NCBI GenBank assembly: GCA_035771175.1
Contig: CM069595.1
Coordinates: 2,521,056-2,585,055 of the forward strand
Reading direction: 5' to 3'
DNA from: Paratinospora sagittata
Taxonomy: Eukaryota > Streptophyta > Magnoliopsida > Ranunculales > Menispermaceae
DNA length: 64,000 nucleotides
Shown here piece after piece: positions 22,512-34,010 of this stretch. How positions within the stretch are numbered: position 1 is the first letter of the stretch; each line of letters opens with the position of its first letter. Under the pieces are notes generated by a model. The model saw nothing but the letters and a program-made list of their open reading frames with translations, was not told the DNA's origin and searched no databases. The translations under genes were made by a program, and so were the position numbers.

Positions 22512-24265
22512 AGAGGTTATTAAGTTTTATTGAATAGGATAGAAAGGTTACCAATGCTTGGTTCTGCCATGGTAGGATCAAGATTATGGACCTAATCTAT
22601 GACATTTTCTCACGAAGTGAATTCTATCAAGATCCGAACTATGCATTTTGCGTTTATCTTGCATCAATTATTTGCTACTGTGAATGGTATGGTGCTGGAT
22701 ACTTGGCATTATCTTAATTTAGCTCATGGAAAATCCTTGTTTTTCCTTTTGTGTGCAGGCATGCAAAAGAGCTAGTTAAGCAATTGTGTTCGCCCCCTCC
22801 AGGTTCAAAAGACTTGTGTTTTCCTACTCCTTTTCCACAGAATGGTTGGGAACAGTTCAAGGCATGTCTATGGAAACAACACTTATCCTACTGGAGAAGT
22901 CCTGCTTACAACTTAACACGCACGCTCTTCTTGGTCGGTTCATCTTTGCTGTTTGGAGTAGTGTTTTGGAAGAAAGGGAATAAAATGTAATTCCTCAGTG
23001 ACCATACATCGGATTTTAAGATCTGACATGAATTCAGGATGTATGAATTTCTTCAAGTGCTAACATGATCATCTGTTTCTGGTTTTGTAGAAACAACCAA
23101 CAGGACATGTTCGATATGTTTGGATCAATGTTCACTGCTGTGATCTTCTTCGGCATAAACAACTGCTCATCAGTAGTACCATTTGTTGCAACTGTGCGCA
23201 CTGTTTTATATCGTGAAAAATTTGCAGGAATGTACTCTTCTTTGGCCTATTCATTAGCACAGGTTAATTCCTCTTCTGAAAATCCATGGAGTTAACTTAG
23301 TTTGACTCAATTTTTTATTCTAAAATAAGCTTGTTTTAGTCCCTTGGGGAGCTGAATCTAACTATAACTGTCTGTTTTTGATAGACCTAACAGTCTAATC
23401 AGTTTTGTTGTGCTATTATTGTTTTAGTATTTTCCACTAATCTGATTTCGATTTCTTAGGTGACAATCGAGATTCCTTACTCCTTTATCCTGGCAATTTT
23501 GTTTTTGATCATTATGTATCCAATGGTTGGGTACTACCAATCTGCCTATAAGATCTTCTGGGCCTTCTTTGCCATGTTTTCTACACTACTCTACTTCAAC
23601 TACCTTGGGATGCTGCTCGTATCACTGACACCAAATTCTCAAGCTGCTACAATATTAGCGGGTTACTTCTACAACACACTCAATCTATTCTCAGGGTTCT
23701 CGATACCAGGGCCGGTAAGCCATCCTTTACAGTAAGCCATTCAATATCACAAGTACTGAATTTGTACCTGTTGGGTACCAATGTTTTATAACGTTAGCAG
23801 GGTATATATTCAGAGATTCAAAGTCACTGCATTTACCTTCATTGAATTTAATTTTTGTGCATATGCATAGAACTTGTTATTCATTTTAAGGCCTGGAAGA
23901 GCTACCAATATTGCTTAAATTGATTGAACTGGGATTGTTGATCATGAAATGAGATGAAGTTTTAGTTGATGCTCTGATCTGGGTATGTTTTATTGCAGCA
24001 AATTCCCAAGTGGTGGCTCTGGTTTTATTACTTGTCCCCGACTTCGTGGACTCTCAAGGCGCTACTTACCTCGCAATATGGAGATCTTGAAAAGGAGATT
24101 TTGGTGTTTGGCAAAACAAAGACCATTGGTTCATTTTTAAGAGATTATTTTGGGTTTCACCATGATCATTTAGGCTTTGTGGCCATTGTTCTTATTGCAT
24201 ATCCTATTGCCTTTGCTTTTCTTTTTACCTGTTGTATCGATAAACTGAACTTTCAGAGGAGATGA
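22512..24265 (+). pseudogene. PDR-type ABC transporter 3' exons only (copy A3), fused to a MADS leader
   Basis: The exons are 22759-22986, 23091-23262, 23460-23714 and 23999-24265. They are open in frame and end NFQRR like the copy at 65-1564. Upstream, at 22512-22516, the sequence changes from MADS leader to the transporter intron that precedes exon 22759, so no ATPase domain can be joined to it. Codon changes relative to the sister copies include VATVR for VATER and a Val to Leu change near 23506 (AILFLI). A transcript from the MADS promoter could in theory run through these exons, but would encode only membrane segments. Confidence 0.83.
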
Positions 24266-24685
24266 TCGATGCTGTAAGTAATATTTATATCTGTGCAATA
24301 TATATGATCATTATTTTAATGAATAATCAATGATTTTGATGGAAATGAAGGATTTAATGATGTTTTTTAAGTTAATTAATTAGCCTAGCTAGCTTGTAAC
24401 GCGCGCTAGTGAAAATATGTAGTGTATATAGTTTATGATTGGATGAGTTGGAGCTGATCACGGCAATTCAGAATCTCTCTTCAAATTACAATCGAAGTAG
24501 ATTTAGTACAGCTGGGCAGTAGATTATTGCAAGGAAGAAGAGAGAGCGAGAGAGACAGTGAGCTTTTTTTAATACGAAAGAGATTATTGTAAGGAAGAAG
24601 AGAGAGCGAGCGAGAAACAGAGAGAGAGAGAGAGAGAAAAAACAATCAGTTAATAAGGAAGAAAGAGATTATTGTAAGGAAGAAG
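24266..24685 (+). other. Transporter 3' flank and GA-rich MADS leader (third copy)
   Basis: This is equal to 1565-1998 with a shorter (GA)n run (about 24618-24637). No gene lies in it. Confidence 0.5.
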
Positions 24686-25555
24686 ATGGTGCGTGAAAGA
24701 AAATCAATAGGAAATATAATAAAGACATGGGAAATAATATTACAGAAAACAAGATTAACAAGATTCAGAGAGTGATGATGAAGAAGAATACGGCCGGGAA
24801 GAGGAAGGAAGGGTTGAAGAAAAAGTTACATGAACTTACGACCTTATGCCACATTCAAGCTTTCATGATTTGTTTTGAATCATCATCATCAACATCTGAT
24901 GCTAATGGCATTGATGGTCAGGTGGTGGCCGTGGATGTGTGGCCTGAAGAACCTAAAAAACATTATCACATCATACAAAGGTACATGCAGACGAAGAAGG
25001 AAGGCAGAGAGAAACATAGTTCTATTACTAATATCTCAACAACCTTGAATAATAACGTCATTCAGCATTAGAGTAGTATTAAAAGATCATCAATAAGAAG
25101 TAGTATTATCGGGGAATGGTACTAGCGGTGGTGAACATGGTGGAATGGTATCATGTGGATGGGGGTCATCAACTTGGAACTCATCATCTGCTAGTATTAC
25201 TAGATTTGGGACATTGGAGGATGTTGTTAACATAGCAGGAAATGTAGGGTTTAATAAAAAACAAAGTGCTTATAATTGCTTTGTTGTTGCTGCTGGAGGT
25301 TATTTTCCTGAGGTTATTTTCTTGACGATCATCAACAGCTAATGTTGAATCCCGTGATGGGTTGTAATATGAATCATCATCTTCGTCATTATGATCAACT
25401 TGAAGAATCACAACCACTTGATCAAGCTATTTTTCCATCTTCATCGTCAACTCCGTTGTTGCTTCCTCCTCCAGTAAATGATGTGCAGCTTGTCTCAATA
25501 TTTTTGAGATTTCAACTACCTCACTACAAAGAATATTGAGAGTTTCTTCTTTTGA
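24686..25555 (+). pseudogene. AGL80-like MADS-box pseudogene (copy in block A3)
   Basis: Third member of the deleted MADS lineage. The start ATG is at 24686, with the same one-base loss, and the MADS core is open from 24727 to a stop at 25069. The coiled-coil segment is missing. The C-terminal half is readable only in pieces (GCNMNHHLRHYDQLEESQPL from about 25360). A duplication of TTATTTTC near 25300-25325 adds another frame change. It ends at TGA 25553. Confidence 0.85.
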
Positions 25556-27967
25556 TCAAGTCTTCACGCTTATTCATCTACTTGGCGCGACATATTAATT
25601 AATTAATGGTCTCTAACTTTCCATTTCATGAACTTGTAACTTTCTTTTCTAGTTAATTAATTTTTAATGGGGAAAATTAATTGATTAATTGTGCTCATAC
25701 TTTTAATTAGCAAGTATATTAGGGTTTATCCCCCATTTTTATAAAAATACATATACCTGTATCATATGTGTATTTTTGTTTCTTTGATGTAATGTAATAA
25801 ATTTTCATATTCATGTGTTGATATTCTATATTCACGATGTTTGGTACATAAATTTTCATTTTCATATTGAGTTTTAGAAAACAACCTCTTATCTTTTTGT
25901 GGATATGTGTCGGTTCGCAAAAACGCGTACAGTATGGTCCAGCTGTACAATTTTTTTTTTTAGTTTTTTTTCCTTTTTTTTTTAATATAAAGGAAGGACG
26001 AATAGAAGTCTATCCTTCCTTAATACGTGTGCAGTTACAATTTACGTGACTGCGAACCATTAAATTATAATTTATAAAAATAAATTTAAATAAAATTATA
26101 TTTTCAATAAACTATGAAGTATATATATATATATTTTCAATTTCTATGACATTTCTTTTATATATATATATATGTATATAATTTATCAAAGTATATAGGG
26201 AATTAAAAGGCATTTTACTATTATGAGAAAATTAAATATATCACAATAACTTGTATTTTTGTGAGAATGGTGAATTTCTTTTTGAATGCATTTTTGCATA
26301 TGGTCCACAACGTGCGATGTTGCTTGGCATAGTCATATATTTTTTTTCTTTTAATACAAAAGAAGGATAGATGGATGGACTTGCTTTATTCTTTAGCATG
26401 AGTACAGTCACATAAATTGTAACCGTTAAGTTATAATTAATAAAAAAAAAATTAATAAAATTATATAGTAAAAATATAATTTTTTATTACTTATAAATTA
26501 CCTTTTTTCAATCATATTTGAGGCAAGTATCCAAAAAATAAACAAATCATATTTGATGCATTGATATCACTGGAAAAATATGTGGAGCTCAATTTAAAAA
26601 AAAAATTGTAAAATAATAACACATTTATCTCATTTTTAAGCTTTTATTTATTATTAAACATAATATGATGAAATAATAATAATAATAATATTATTATTTT
26701 TATAGATATTTGTATGGAAAGATTAATTACATCAAGACAACTTGTATTTTTTTTTTATCCTTAAGTTTCACCACAGATGTCACTCCAACCGAATTCGTGA
26801 ACACCCCTCTTCGAGGCAGAAAAGTTTCGTGCACTAGACTCAACTTCAAGATAGAAATATGCCCAAAAAAAAAAAAAAAAAACACTTCAAGGTAGAATAA
26901 ATAATACATTGAAAGCTATATTTTCTTTTTTATTTTATTTTTGGACCAACATATGCTTTTGACTTCAAATTTTGCATTGACCATCATCATCGGTTTAAAC
27001 ACACTAGGAGCTCTAAGACGACCAATCCTATGCTCTTGACTCCGTTTTACTACACATAACAATCAACTAAACCGAACCACGTAGTCGTGTTACTAATCCA
27101 CCTCACAGCTCAATCTGAAACGTCAAAATAGAAAGTTTGTGTCCCAAAGGAAGCCGGAAGCGTCCTTCTTCCAAGGAAAATTTTACAAACTATCCTCTTA
27201 GAATTTTAAGAAATGAAAAATAGCTTATCTCATAATTTTCTATACCCATAATATTGTTTAAGTATGTAAAAAGACAAAAATACTCTCTTACTAAATAAAA
27301 CCAACTAATGCTATTCATTTATTGGTCTTCCTCTCATTTAAACTTTAGGTTGTTTGAATAAACCAAAAAAAAAAAAAACTACCGAAAATGGAAAGATTTG
27401 AAGGTAGCGTATAATCCTTCTTCAATTTCTTACAATCACGAAGAAGATTTGGAGACTAATAAGAAGGGGAAATTACACTGCTGGCCAGTGGATTATGACC
27501 TGGCAAAGAAGATTTGGAGACTAATAAGAAGGGAAGTGCAACACGTGCTCAGTCCTTTATATTTAATACTTGATATTTTTTTAGCACGAATTCTCTTTTT
27601 ATTTTCTTGTATATATGTAAGACTAATTTAATTAAAACTCTAAAACACCTAAAACACAGGAGACTGGGAGTTTTGAGGTTATCAGGAGTTTTGAGTCAGG
27701 GGGAACTCTTTCTCTCTCTTACTCTCACTTTCATATACAAATACAAATCTGATTTGGAAAGGTTGAACAAGAAAGTTATATATATGACCAAGAACTTGAT
27801 ATTTCGATCAGAGCAGAGATCAGCGAGAGTGCTTTGAGTGATAGAAGAGAAAACGCATAGCTTAATATTTACGATCAGGTTTAGCTAGAGGGTGCGCAAG
27901 AGGTAATAAGGAAGAAGAAGTAGATCAGTTAATAAGGAAGAAAGAAATTATTGCAAGGAAGAAGAAA
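25556..27967 (+). other. A-block flank (third copy) and upstream region of the MADS gene at 27968
   Basis: Non-coding. It aligns with 2869-5356, with a small deletion around 25880 that removes most of the SINE-like middle. It contains (AAT)n at about 26674-26690, an A-run at 26865-26882, the G-box at 27542-27547 and the 25-bp direct repeat. The right end is the purine-rich MADS leader. Confidence 0.5.
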
Positions 27968-28930
27968 ATGGTGTGTGAAAGAGGTTCAGTCCGAAATGAT
28001 AATAATAAGGGCTTAGGAATTAATATTGCAAACAACAAGATTCAGAAACGGATTGTGAAGAAGAAGAGTTTGGGGAAGAGGAAGGAAGGGCTGAAGAAGA
28101 AGTTAAATGAGCTTACAACCTTATGCGGCATCCAAGCTTTCATGATTTCTCTTGAATCTTCATCATCACCAACTGATGCTAATGGCACTGATGATCAGGT
28201 GGTGGCCGTGGATGTGTGGCCTGAGGAACCTAAGGAACATCATCCCATCATACAAAGGTACATGCAGATGAGGAAAGAAGACAGAGAGAAACATAGTTCT
28301 ATTTCAAATGTTAGAGATGATGATGAGCTTGATGGGTTAGGAGTGGAAGAGTTGAGAGACCTGAAGAGGGTTTTGGAGAATAAGTTGGAAGAGGTGAGAA
28401 AGAGGGCTAATGTTTTGAAAGCTGCAGAAACATTAGTACCGACCCCGGAAGTAGTAGTATTAAAAGAAGATCATCAACAACAACAAGTAGTATTATCGGG
28501 GAATGGTACTAGCGGTGGTGGAATGGTATCATGTGGATGGAGGTCATCAACGTGGAACTCATCATCTGCTGTTACTACTGGATTTGGGACATTGGAGGAT
28601 GTTGTTTCCATGGCAACAAAAAATGTAGTGCTTAATCAGAAACAAGATGCTTATAATTGCTCAACTGTTGCTCGTGGTGGATGTTATTTTCCTGACAATC
28701 ATCATCATCTAATGTTCGATCCCATGATGGGCTGTGATTATATGGATCATCATCTTCCTCATTATGATCAACTTCAAGAAGTACAGCAACCGCTTGATGC
28801 CATATTGCCATCATCGTCATCAACTCCGTTGCTGCTTCTTCCTCCTTATGAAGATGTGCAGCCTTTGTCTCAGCATTTTTTGGATTTCAACCACCTCTCT
28901 GCAAAGAATGTTGGGAATTTCTTCTTCTGA
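27968..28930 (+). CDS. AGL80-like type I (M-gamma) MADS-box protein, 320 aa
   Basis: Intronless and intact, and the near-identical partner of the gene at 5357. The diverged MADS domain covers residues 20-62 (GKRKEGLKKKLNELTTLC), DVWPEEP lies at 82-88, the coiled coil at about 115-150, and the C-terminus is NVGNFFF. It differs by an in-frame loss of about 30 residues that removes the Q/N-rich stretch between SSIS and VRDDD. It also has a four-residue loss in the Gly-rich part (TSGGGMVS for TSGGERGGMVS). A nuclear transcription factor role is inferred from the family. The reading frame has been kept despite two indels, which suggests selection or a very recent origin. Confidence 0.85.
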   Translation: MVCERGSVRNDNNKGLGINIANNKIQKRIVKKKSLGKRKEGLKKKLNELTTLCGIQAFMISLESSSSPTDANGTDDQVVAVDVWPEEPKEHHPIIQRYMQMRKEDREKHSSISNVRDDDELDGLGVEELRDLKRVLENKLEEVRKRANVLKAAETLVPTPEVVVLKEDHQQQQVVLSGNGTSGGGMVSCGWRSSTWNSSSAVTTGFGTLEDVVSMATKNVVLNQKQDAYNCSTVARGGCYFPDNHHHLMFDPMMGCDYMDHHLPHYDQLQEVQQPLDAILPSSSSTPLLLLPPYEDVQPLSQHFLDFNHLSAKNVGNFFF

Positions 28931-29794
28931 CCATGAAGTCTTCGTGCATATTCATCTACTTGGCAACATACTAAATAATGATCTCTAACTTTTCATTGAT
29001 TAATTAATCACTATTGTTGTCAATTTACAAGAACTTGTAACTTTCTTTTCCTTTAATTTTTTTTATGGGGGAAATTAATTGATTAATGATGCTACTTTTA
29101 ATTAGCATGTATATATCCCCTGTTTGGTAAAGTACATATATACATGTATCAAATGCGGATTACTATTTCTTTAATGTAATTAATGTAATAATTTCTCATA
29201 TATAAAAGTTTCATGTTTGATCTATATTGACGATATCCAAGGCCGGCCCTGAGGCACGGCCCACACGGCGACAACCCTGGCCCCAAATATTATTTATGAA
29301 TTTGCAAGTGCCCATAACTTAATTTCTTTTATTTTTCCTGAATTTATTTATGAATTCCATGGAATGGCATGTCTTATTTATTTATTTTTCCTAAAATTTT
29401 CCAAATTAAGGATTAGGTCTCCTTTGGAATTTAGGTATAATTCCAGTAGGAGATGGTTTAACCATGCCCAATTTGGAAATCTTAGCCTAAATGACTTGAT
29501 GACCCTGAACAGCATTAATTTCATTTTAATGTACCATCATCAATGTTCAGTACTCTTCCTCAATGGCCCTCTAGAAATTTTCTTATTAGAAATTTTATTA
29601 TTAGCCCAAATCTTGCCATGAAGAGGGCAGTTTTTGAATATGTATAGTGAAGTTTCTGTTAGTTTACTGATTCATTCCATTTCCTACTGCTTTTGAATTA
29701 TCAGAAGCCAAAGGCTCATTCAACTTTGTAGCTATATTTTGTGCAGTAAAAGATGATGGATGGCATGTTGTCTTAACCAAAATTTATTTTGTAG
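28931..29794 (+). other. MADS 3' flank (second copy)
   Basis: Repeats 6404-7267 nearly unchanged, including the CAAGGCCGGCCCTG start at about 29240. No gene lies in it. Confidence 0.45.
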
Positions 29795-32700
29795 AGTTGG
29801 AGTGAAATTCCCGACTGTGGAAGTGCGGTATAAGAATCTCTGTGTCGAGGCAGAATGCAGGTTGTCCATTGCAAGCCCCTTCCCACTTTATGGAACTCAT
29901 TGAAAGGCATGCTTTCTGCAAGTAAATCCACTATTTATAGTAGATTTCAAGCTACTGGTTAAAGTTGATTCTGTAGTTCATTTATATACTCATGCAAGTT
30001 GTTGTATTAAATGGTCTTATGAGTTCCTGTCATGTTCATTTATATACTCATGATTTTGATTTTAATCATGGAACAGACAAATCAGTTCATAACTAGATAT
30101 TGAAGCCAATGTTTATTGGTTGTGAAGAGATTTTGATGGAGGTCATTAGAAGGGAGAAGGAGGCAGGGATTGTCCCAGATCCTGATATAGACACTTAAAT
30201 GACGGTAAGGTTTACAAGACCTCCTTTCTTCCCATGTTTGTTAACTAATATCTGCTAGTGATAAGGCATAATGCATATTGAAGGATCTAAATAATTATCC
30301 TTTGATTAATTATTACAATGCTTGTGTAGGAACTAAGCCAAAGAAGTACAAATCAATAATTCAATGTACATCTTTCCGGGAAACCAATTTAAGAAAAAAA
30401 AAAAAGATTCTTGAATGTATATCTTGCTGAGAAACCAATGGAATGTAAAACAGACTTTCTGGAAACTCAACTTTGCAGAAAATTTGTCTCTGAATTGATC
30501 CTAGTAACATCGGTTATGCATGCAGAAACTTTGTTCCATAAATACTAAAGTGAAATCATTCAATTAAGAGCAGATAATTTTTGACATTTGCAATTTTGCC
30601 ATCTTAACTCTTACACATATTTTTAACAGGGAGTTTCTGTTGATGGACTGGAAAGTACCCTTCAAACGGATTACATTTTAAAGGTACTAACTCTTTAATA
30701 GAACTCATATTACTTCTTGATTGAATTTTATGCTATTCCTCTCTTTTAATGATTACCATGTTTATTATTTTTCAGATACTTGGACTTGATGTTTGTGCTG
30801 ACACAATGGTTGGGGATGCCATGAGAAGAGGCATATCTGGTCGCCAAAAGAAAAGATTGACTACAGGTGATGGGAATCAAAGTTGGAAGCTTTAGAATAT
30901 TTAGGACATGTCCAGTTTGCTGCTTTTCGTTATGGCATTTGAAGAAAAGTTGTGGTTCCAGTTCTGTTAAAGATATCAATTTGAATGAGGACTATTCTAC
31001 CAAGTACCGATCAAATGGGAATAAGGAAAAATACATGATTGCATTTTTCTGAGTTCAATTATTGCTATTATTATTTTTTTCTGTAGGGGAAATGATAGTG
31101 GGTCCAACTAAAGCTCTCTTCATGGACGAAATATCAAATGGCTTAGACAGTGCCACTACATTTCAGGTGGTTTCCTGTGTTCGACAGTTGGTGCACATTA
31201 CAGAGGCTACAGCACTGATTTCACTTCTTCAGCCAGCACCTGAGACCTATGATCTTTTTGACGACGTAATCTTGATGGCTGAAGGGAAGGTCGTGTACCA
31301 TGGTCCATGCAGTCATGCTCTTGACTTCTTCGAAGATTGTGGATTTAAATGTCCAGAAAGAAAAGGGGCCGCAGACTTCCTTCAGGAGGTAACTATATCA
31401 TGGGTTTACACATCACTTTTTGTTCTTATTTTTTCTTTCAAGTACAATTGCCTTTTGAATTCTTTTCAGGTTATTTCTAAAAAAGATCAGAAACAATACT
31501 GGTATCACACTGAAGAACCGTACAGTTATATTTACGTTGATCGGTTCTCTAAGAAGTTCAAGGCCTGCCATATAGGGAAAAAACTAGAAGAAGAGCTTTT
31601 TGATCCTTACGATAAGTCTCAGTGCCATAAAAGTGCTTTATCCTTCAGTATGTATTCATTGAACAAATGGGAGCTCTTTAGAGCTTGCATGAAAAGATAA
31701 TTTCTTCTTATGAGGAGGAATTCTTCTGTATATGTTTTCAAATCAACTCAGGTAACTATAAGCATGTGCTTAGTATTTATTAACTGGAGATGAAATAGGC
31801 CTTGGCTAATCTGGCAGTATGATTTTTATCTGTTTTTCTGCAGCTTATCATCATTGCATCAATCACAATGACTGTTTTCCTGAGGACTCAAATGGAAGTT
31901 GATATAGTCCATGCCAATGACTTCTTGGGTTCTCTTTTCTTTTCACTAATCATTCTTATCGTTGATGGACTCCCAGAGTTGGCCATGACAGTTTCAAGAC
32001 TTGCTGTTTTCTACAAGCAGAGAATCATATTTTTACCCAGCTTGGGCTTATGCTATACCAGCTGCTGCTCTTAAGATTCCGTTCTCATTGTTGGCGTCCA
32101 TCACTTGGACAGCTCTTACTTACTATGTTATTGGATACACTCCTGAATTTGGAAGTTGAGTCTCATATGGAAAATCCAGATTATAGAGAAGGGGGAAAAA
32201 GATAAATTCGACTGGATGACTATAATCAGAACTACTGCAATTCCTTTGAAGCAATATAGAAAAATTGCAAGGCTTTGGAAAATCTATCTGTCGAAGCATC
32301 ATAATATTCTAACCATGTTAACTATGGGCATTGACATGTTGTACACCTGGTGGATCAAGGTGTAGGTTGGGTCCTTCCTACTCGTGCACCTATAGCAAAT
32401 TGGTTGAACATTCAATAGCTGTAATTGACATTGTAAACTGGACTTGTTCTTTCTTGAAAAATGTTGGATTCACTAGAAATCAGGTTCTCTCCTAACCTAT
32501 AATCTTTTTTCTTCTGCTCAGGTTTTTTCGCCAGTTCATTCTACTTTTTGCAGTTCACTTGATGTCAATGGCCATGTTCCGTTTTATTGCTTCATTCTTT
32601 AGGACCATTTCTGCTTCTGCAAATGCTGGTTCTTTTTCATTCTTACTTCTCTCATTGTTCGGTGGCTTTGTCATCTCAAATAGTAAGTTCTTCTAACACT

Positions 32701-33209
32701 TGTCTTGTTGAAGCGTTATTTCTATCTGGCTATTCTTAGTGGCTTTCTTTTTGCAGACTCTATGCCACCTTGGCTGGAGTGGGGATTCTGAGTTTCCCCA
32801 ATGACATATGGTGAGATAGGAATAACCGGAAACAAATTTTTTTCTCCTCGTTGGCAAGTCGTAAGCTTCTACTACTGATTCTTAATTCTTTTCATTGTGA
32901 CAATTTAACTTCCTAGTTGATCAGGTCTGAGGGGTGGTTCTCCATCATTGGCATGCTGATTCAAGTTAGGCACATGCAAGAAACAAGGCCACCTTTTGAT
33001 GGTAACTTAAGGAGATACAATTCAGAGAATAACATAATAATAGGACATTCATAAAAGCCACTCTTAGACACCTTTCTAGTTTATTTCAACATATTCTTTT
33101 CCAATAACACAAAAATATAAAAATTAGATCCGAAGATTATGATTGCGCATCATACTTGACTGTTGGGCCTGAGGTCTTGAGTGCGACCACAAATGTGTCA
33201 GTATGCCAG
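29795..33209 (+). pseudogene. PDR-type ABC transporter pseudogene, 5' and middle exons (copy B2)
   Basis: The exons are 29795-29917, about 30127-30200, 30630-30683, 30776-30866, 31087-31388, 31470-31751, 31844-32155, 32522-32682 and about 32757-32860. It shares with copy B1 the one-base deletion and GC donor in the first exon, the TAA after PDIDT, the missing Walker A exon, ISGRQKKR, the TAA after MKR and the two-base loss near 32022. Its own lesions are the donor after 32155 (TTGAGT for GTGAGT) and a TGA in SMPPWLEWGF-stop-VSPMTYGEIG near 32791. It reaches further than B1, to the end of the first membrane domain, and then switches at about 33210-33218 to MADS 3' flank. Confidence 0.87.
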
Positions 33210-33886
33210 GTAATTGTAAAGTACATATATACATGTATCAAATGCGGATTACTATTTCTTTAATGTAATTAATGTAATACTTTTTCATATATAAAAGTTT
33301 CATGTTTGATCTATATTGATGATATCCAAGGCCGGCCCTGGGGCAGGGCCCACACGGCGACAACCTTGGCCCCAAATATTTATTTATGAATTTGCAAGTG
33401 CCCATAACTTAATTTCTTTTATTTTTTCCTGAATTTATTTATGAATTCCATGGAATGGCATGTCTTATTTATTTATTTTTCCTAAAATTTCCCAAATTAA
33501 GGATTAGGTCTCCTTTGGAATTTAGGTATAATTCCAGTAGGAGATAGTTTAACCATGCCCAATTTGGAAATCTTAGCCTAAATGACTTGATGACCCTGAA
33601 CAGCATTAATTGCATTTTAATGTACCATCATCAATGTTCAGCACTCTTCCTCAATGACCCTCTAGAAATTTTCTTATTAGAAGTTTTATTATTAGCCCAA
33701 ATCTTGCCATGAAGAGGGCAGTTTTTGAATATGTATAGTGAAGTTTCTGTTAGTTTACTGATTCATTCCATTTCCTACTGCTTTTGAATTATCAGAAGCC
33801 AAAGGCTCATTTAACTTTTGTAGCTATATTTTGTGCAGTAAAAGATGATGGATGGCATGTTGTCTTAACCAAAATTTATTTTGTAG
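33210..33886 (+). other. MADS 3' flank without a MADS gene
   Basis: This begins inside the 3' flank of a MADS gene (cf. 6600 and 46675) and runs to the first transporter exon. The MADS coding region itself is absent in this unit. The GGCCGGCC phrase is at about 33329. Confidence 0.6.
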
Positions 33887-34010
33887 AGTTGGAGTGAAAT
33901 TCCCGACTGTGGAAGTTCGGTATAAGAATCTCTGTGTCGAGGCAGAATGCGAGGTTGTCCATGGCAAGCCCCTCCCCACTTTATGGAACTCATTGAAAGG
34001 CATGCTTTCT
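33887..34010 (+). pseudogene. PDR exon 'a', intact frame (start of copy B3)
   Basis: The 124-bp exon has AG acceptor and GTAAGT donor and encodes [20 protein letters not shown], then [14 protein letters not shown]. It is the ABC-N region before the first ATPase domain. It lacks the one-base deletion of copies B1 and B2. No exon for the true N-terminus is recognised upstream. It belongs to the disrupted copy whose later exons are at 38640 and 41448-42480. Confidence 0.8.
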
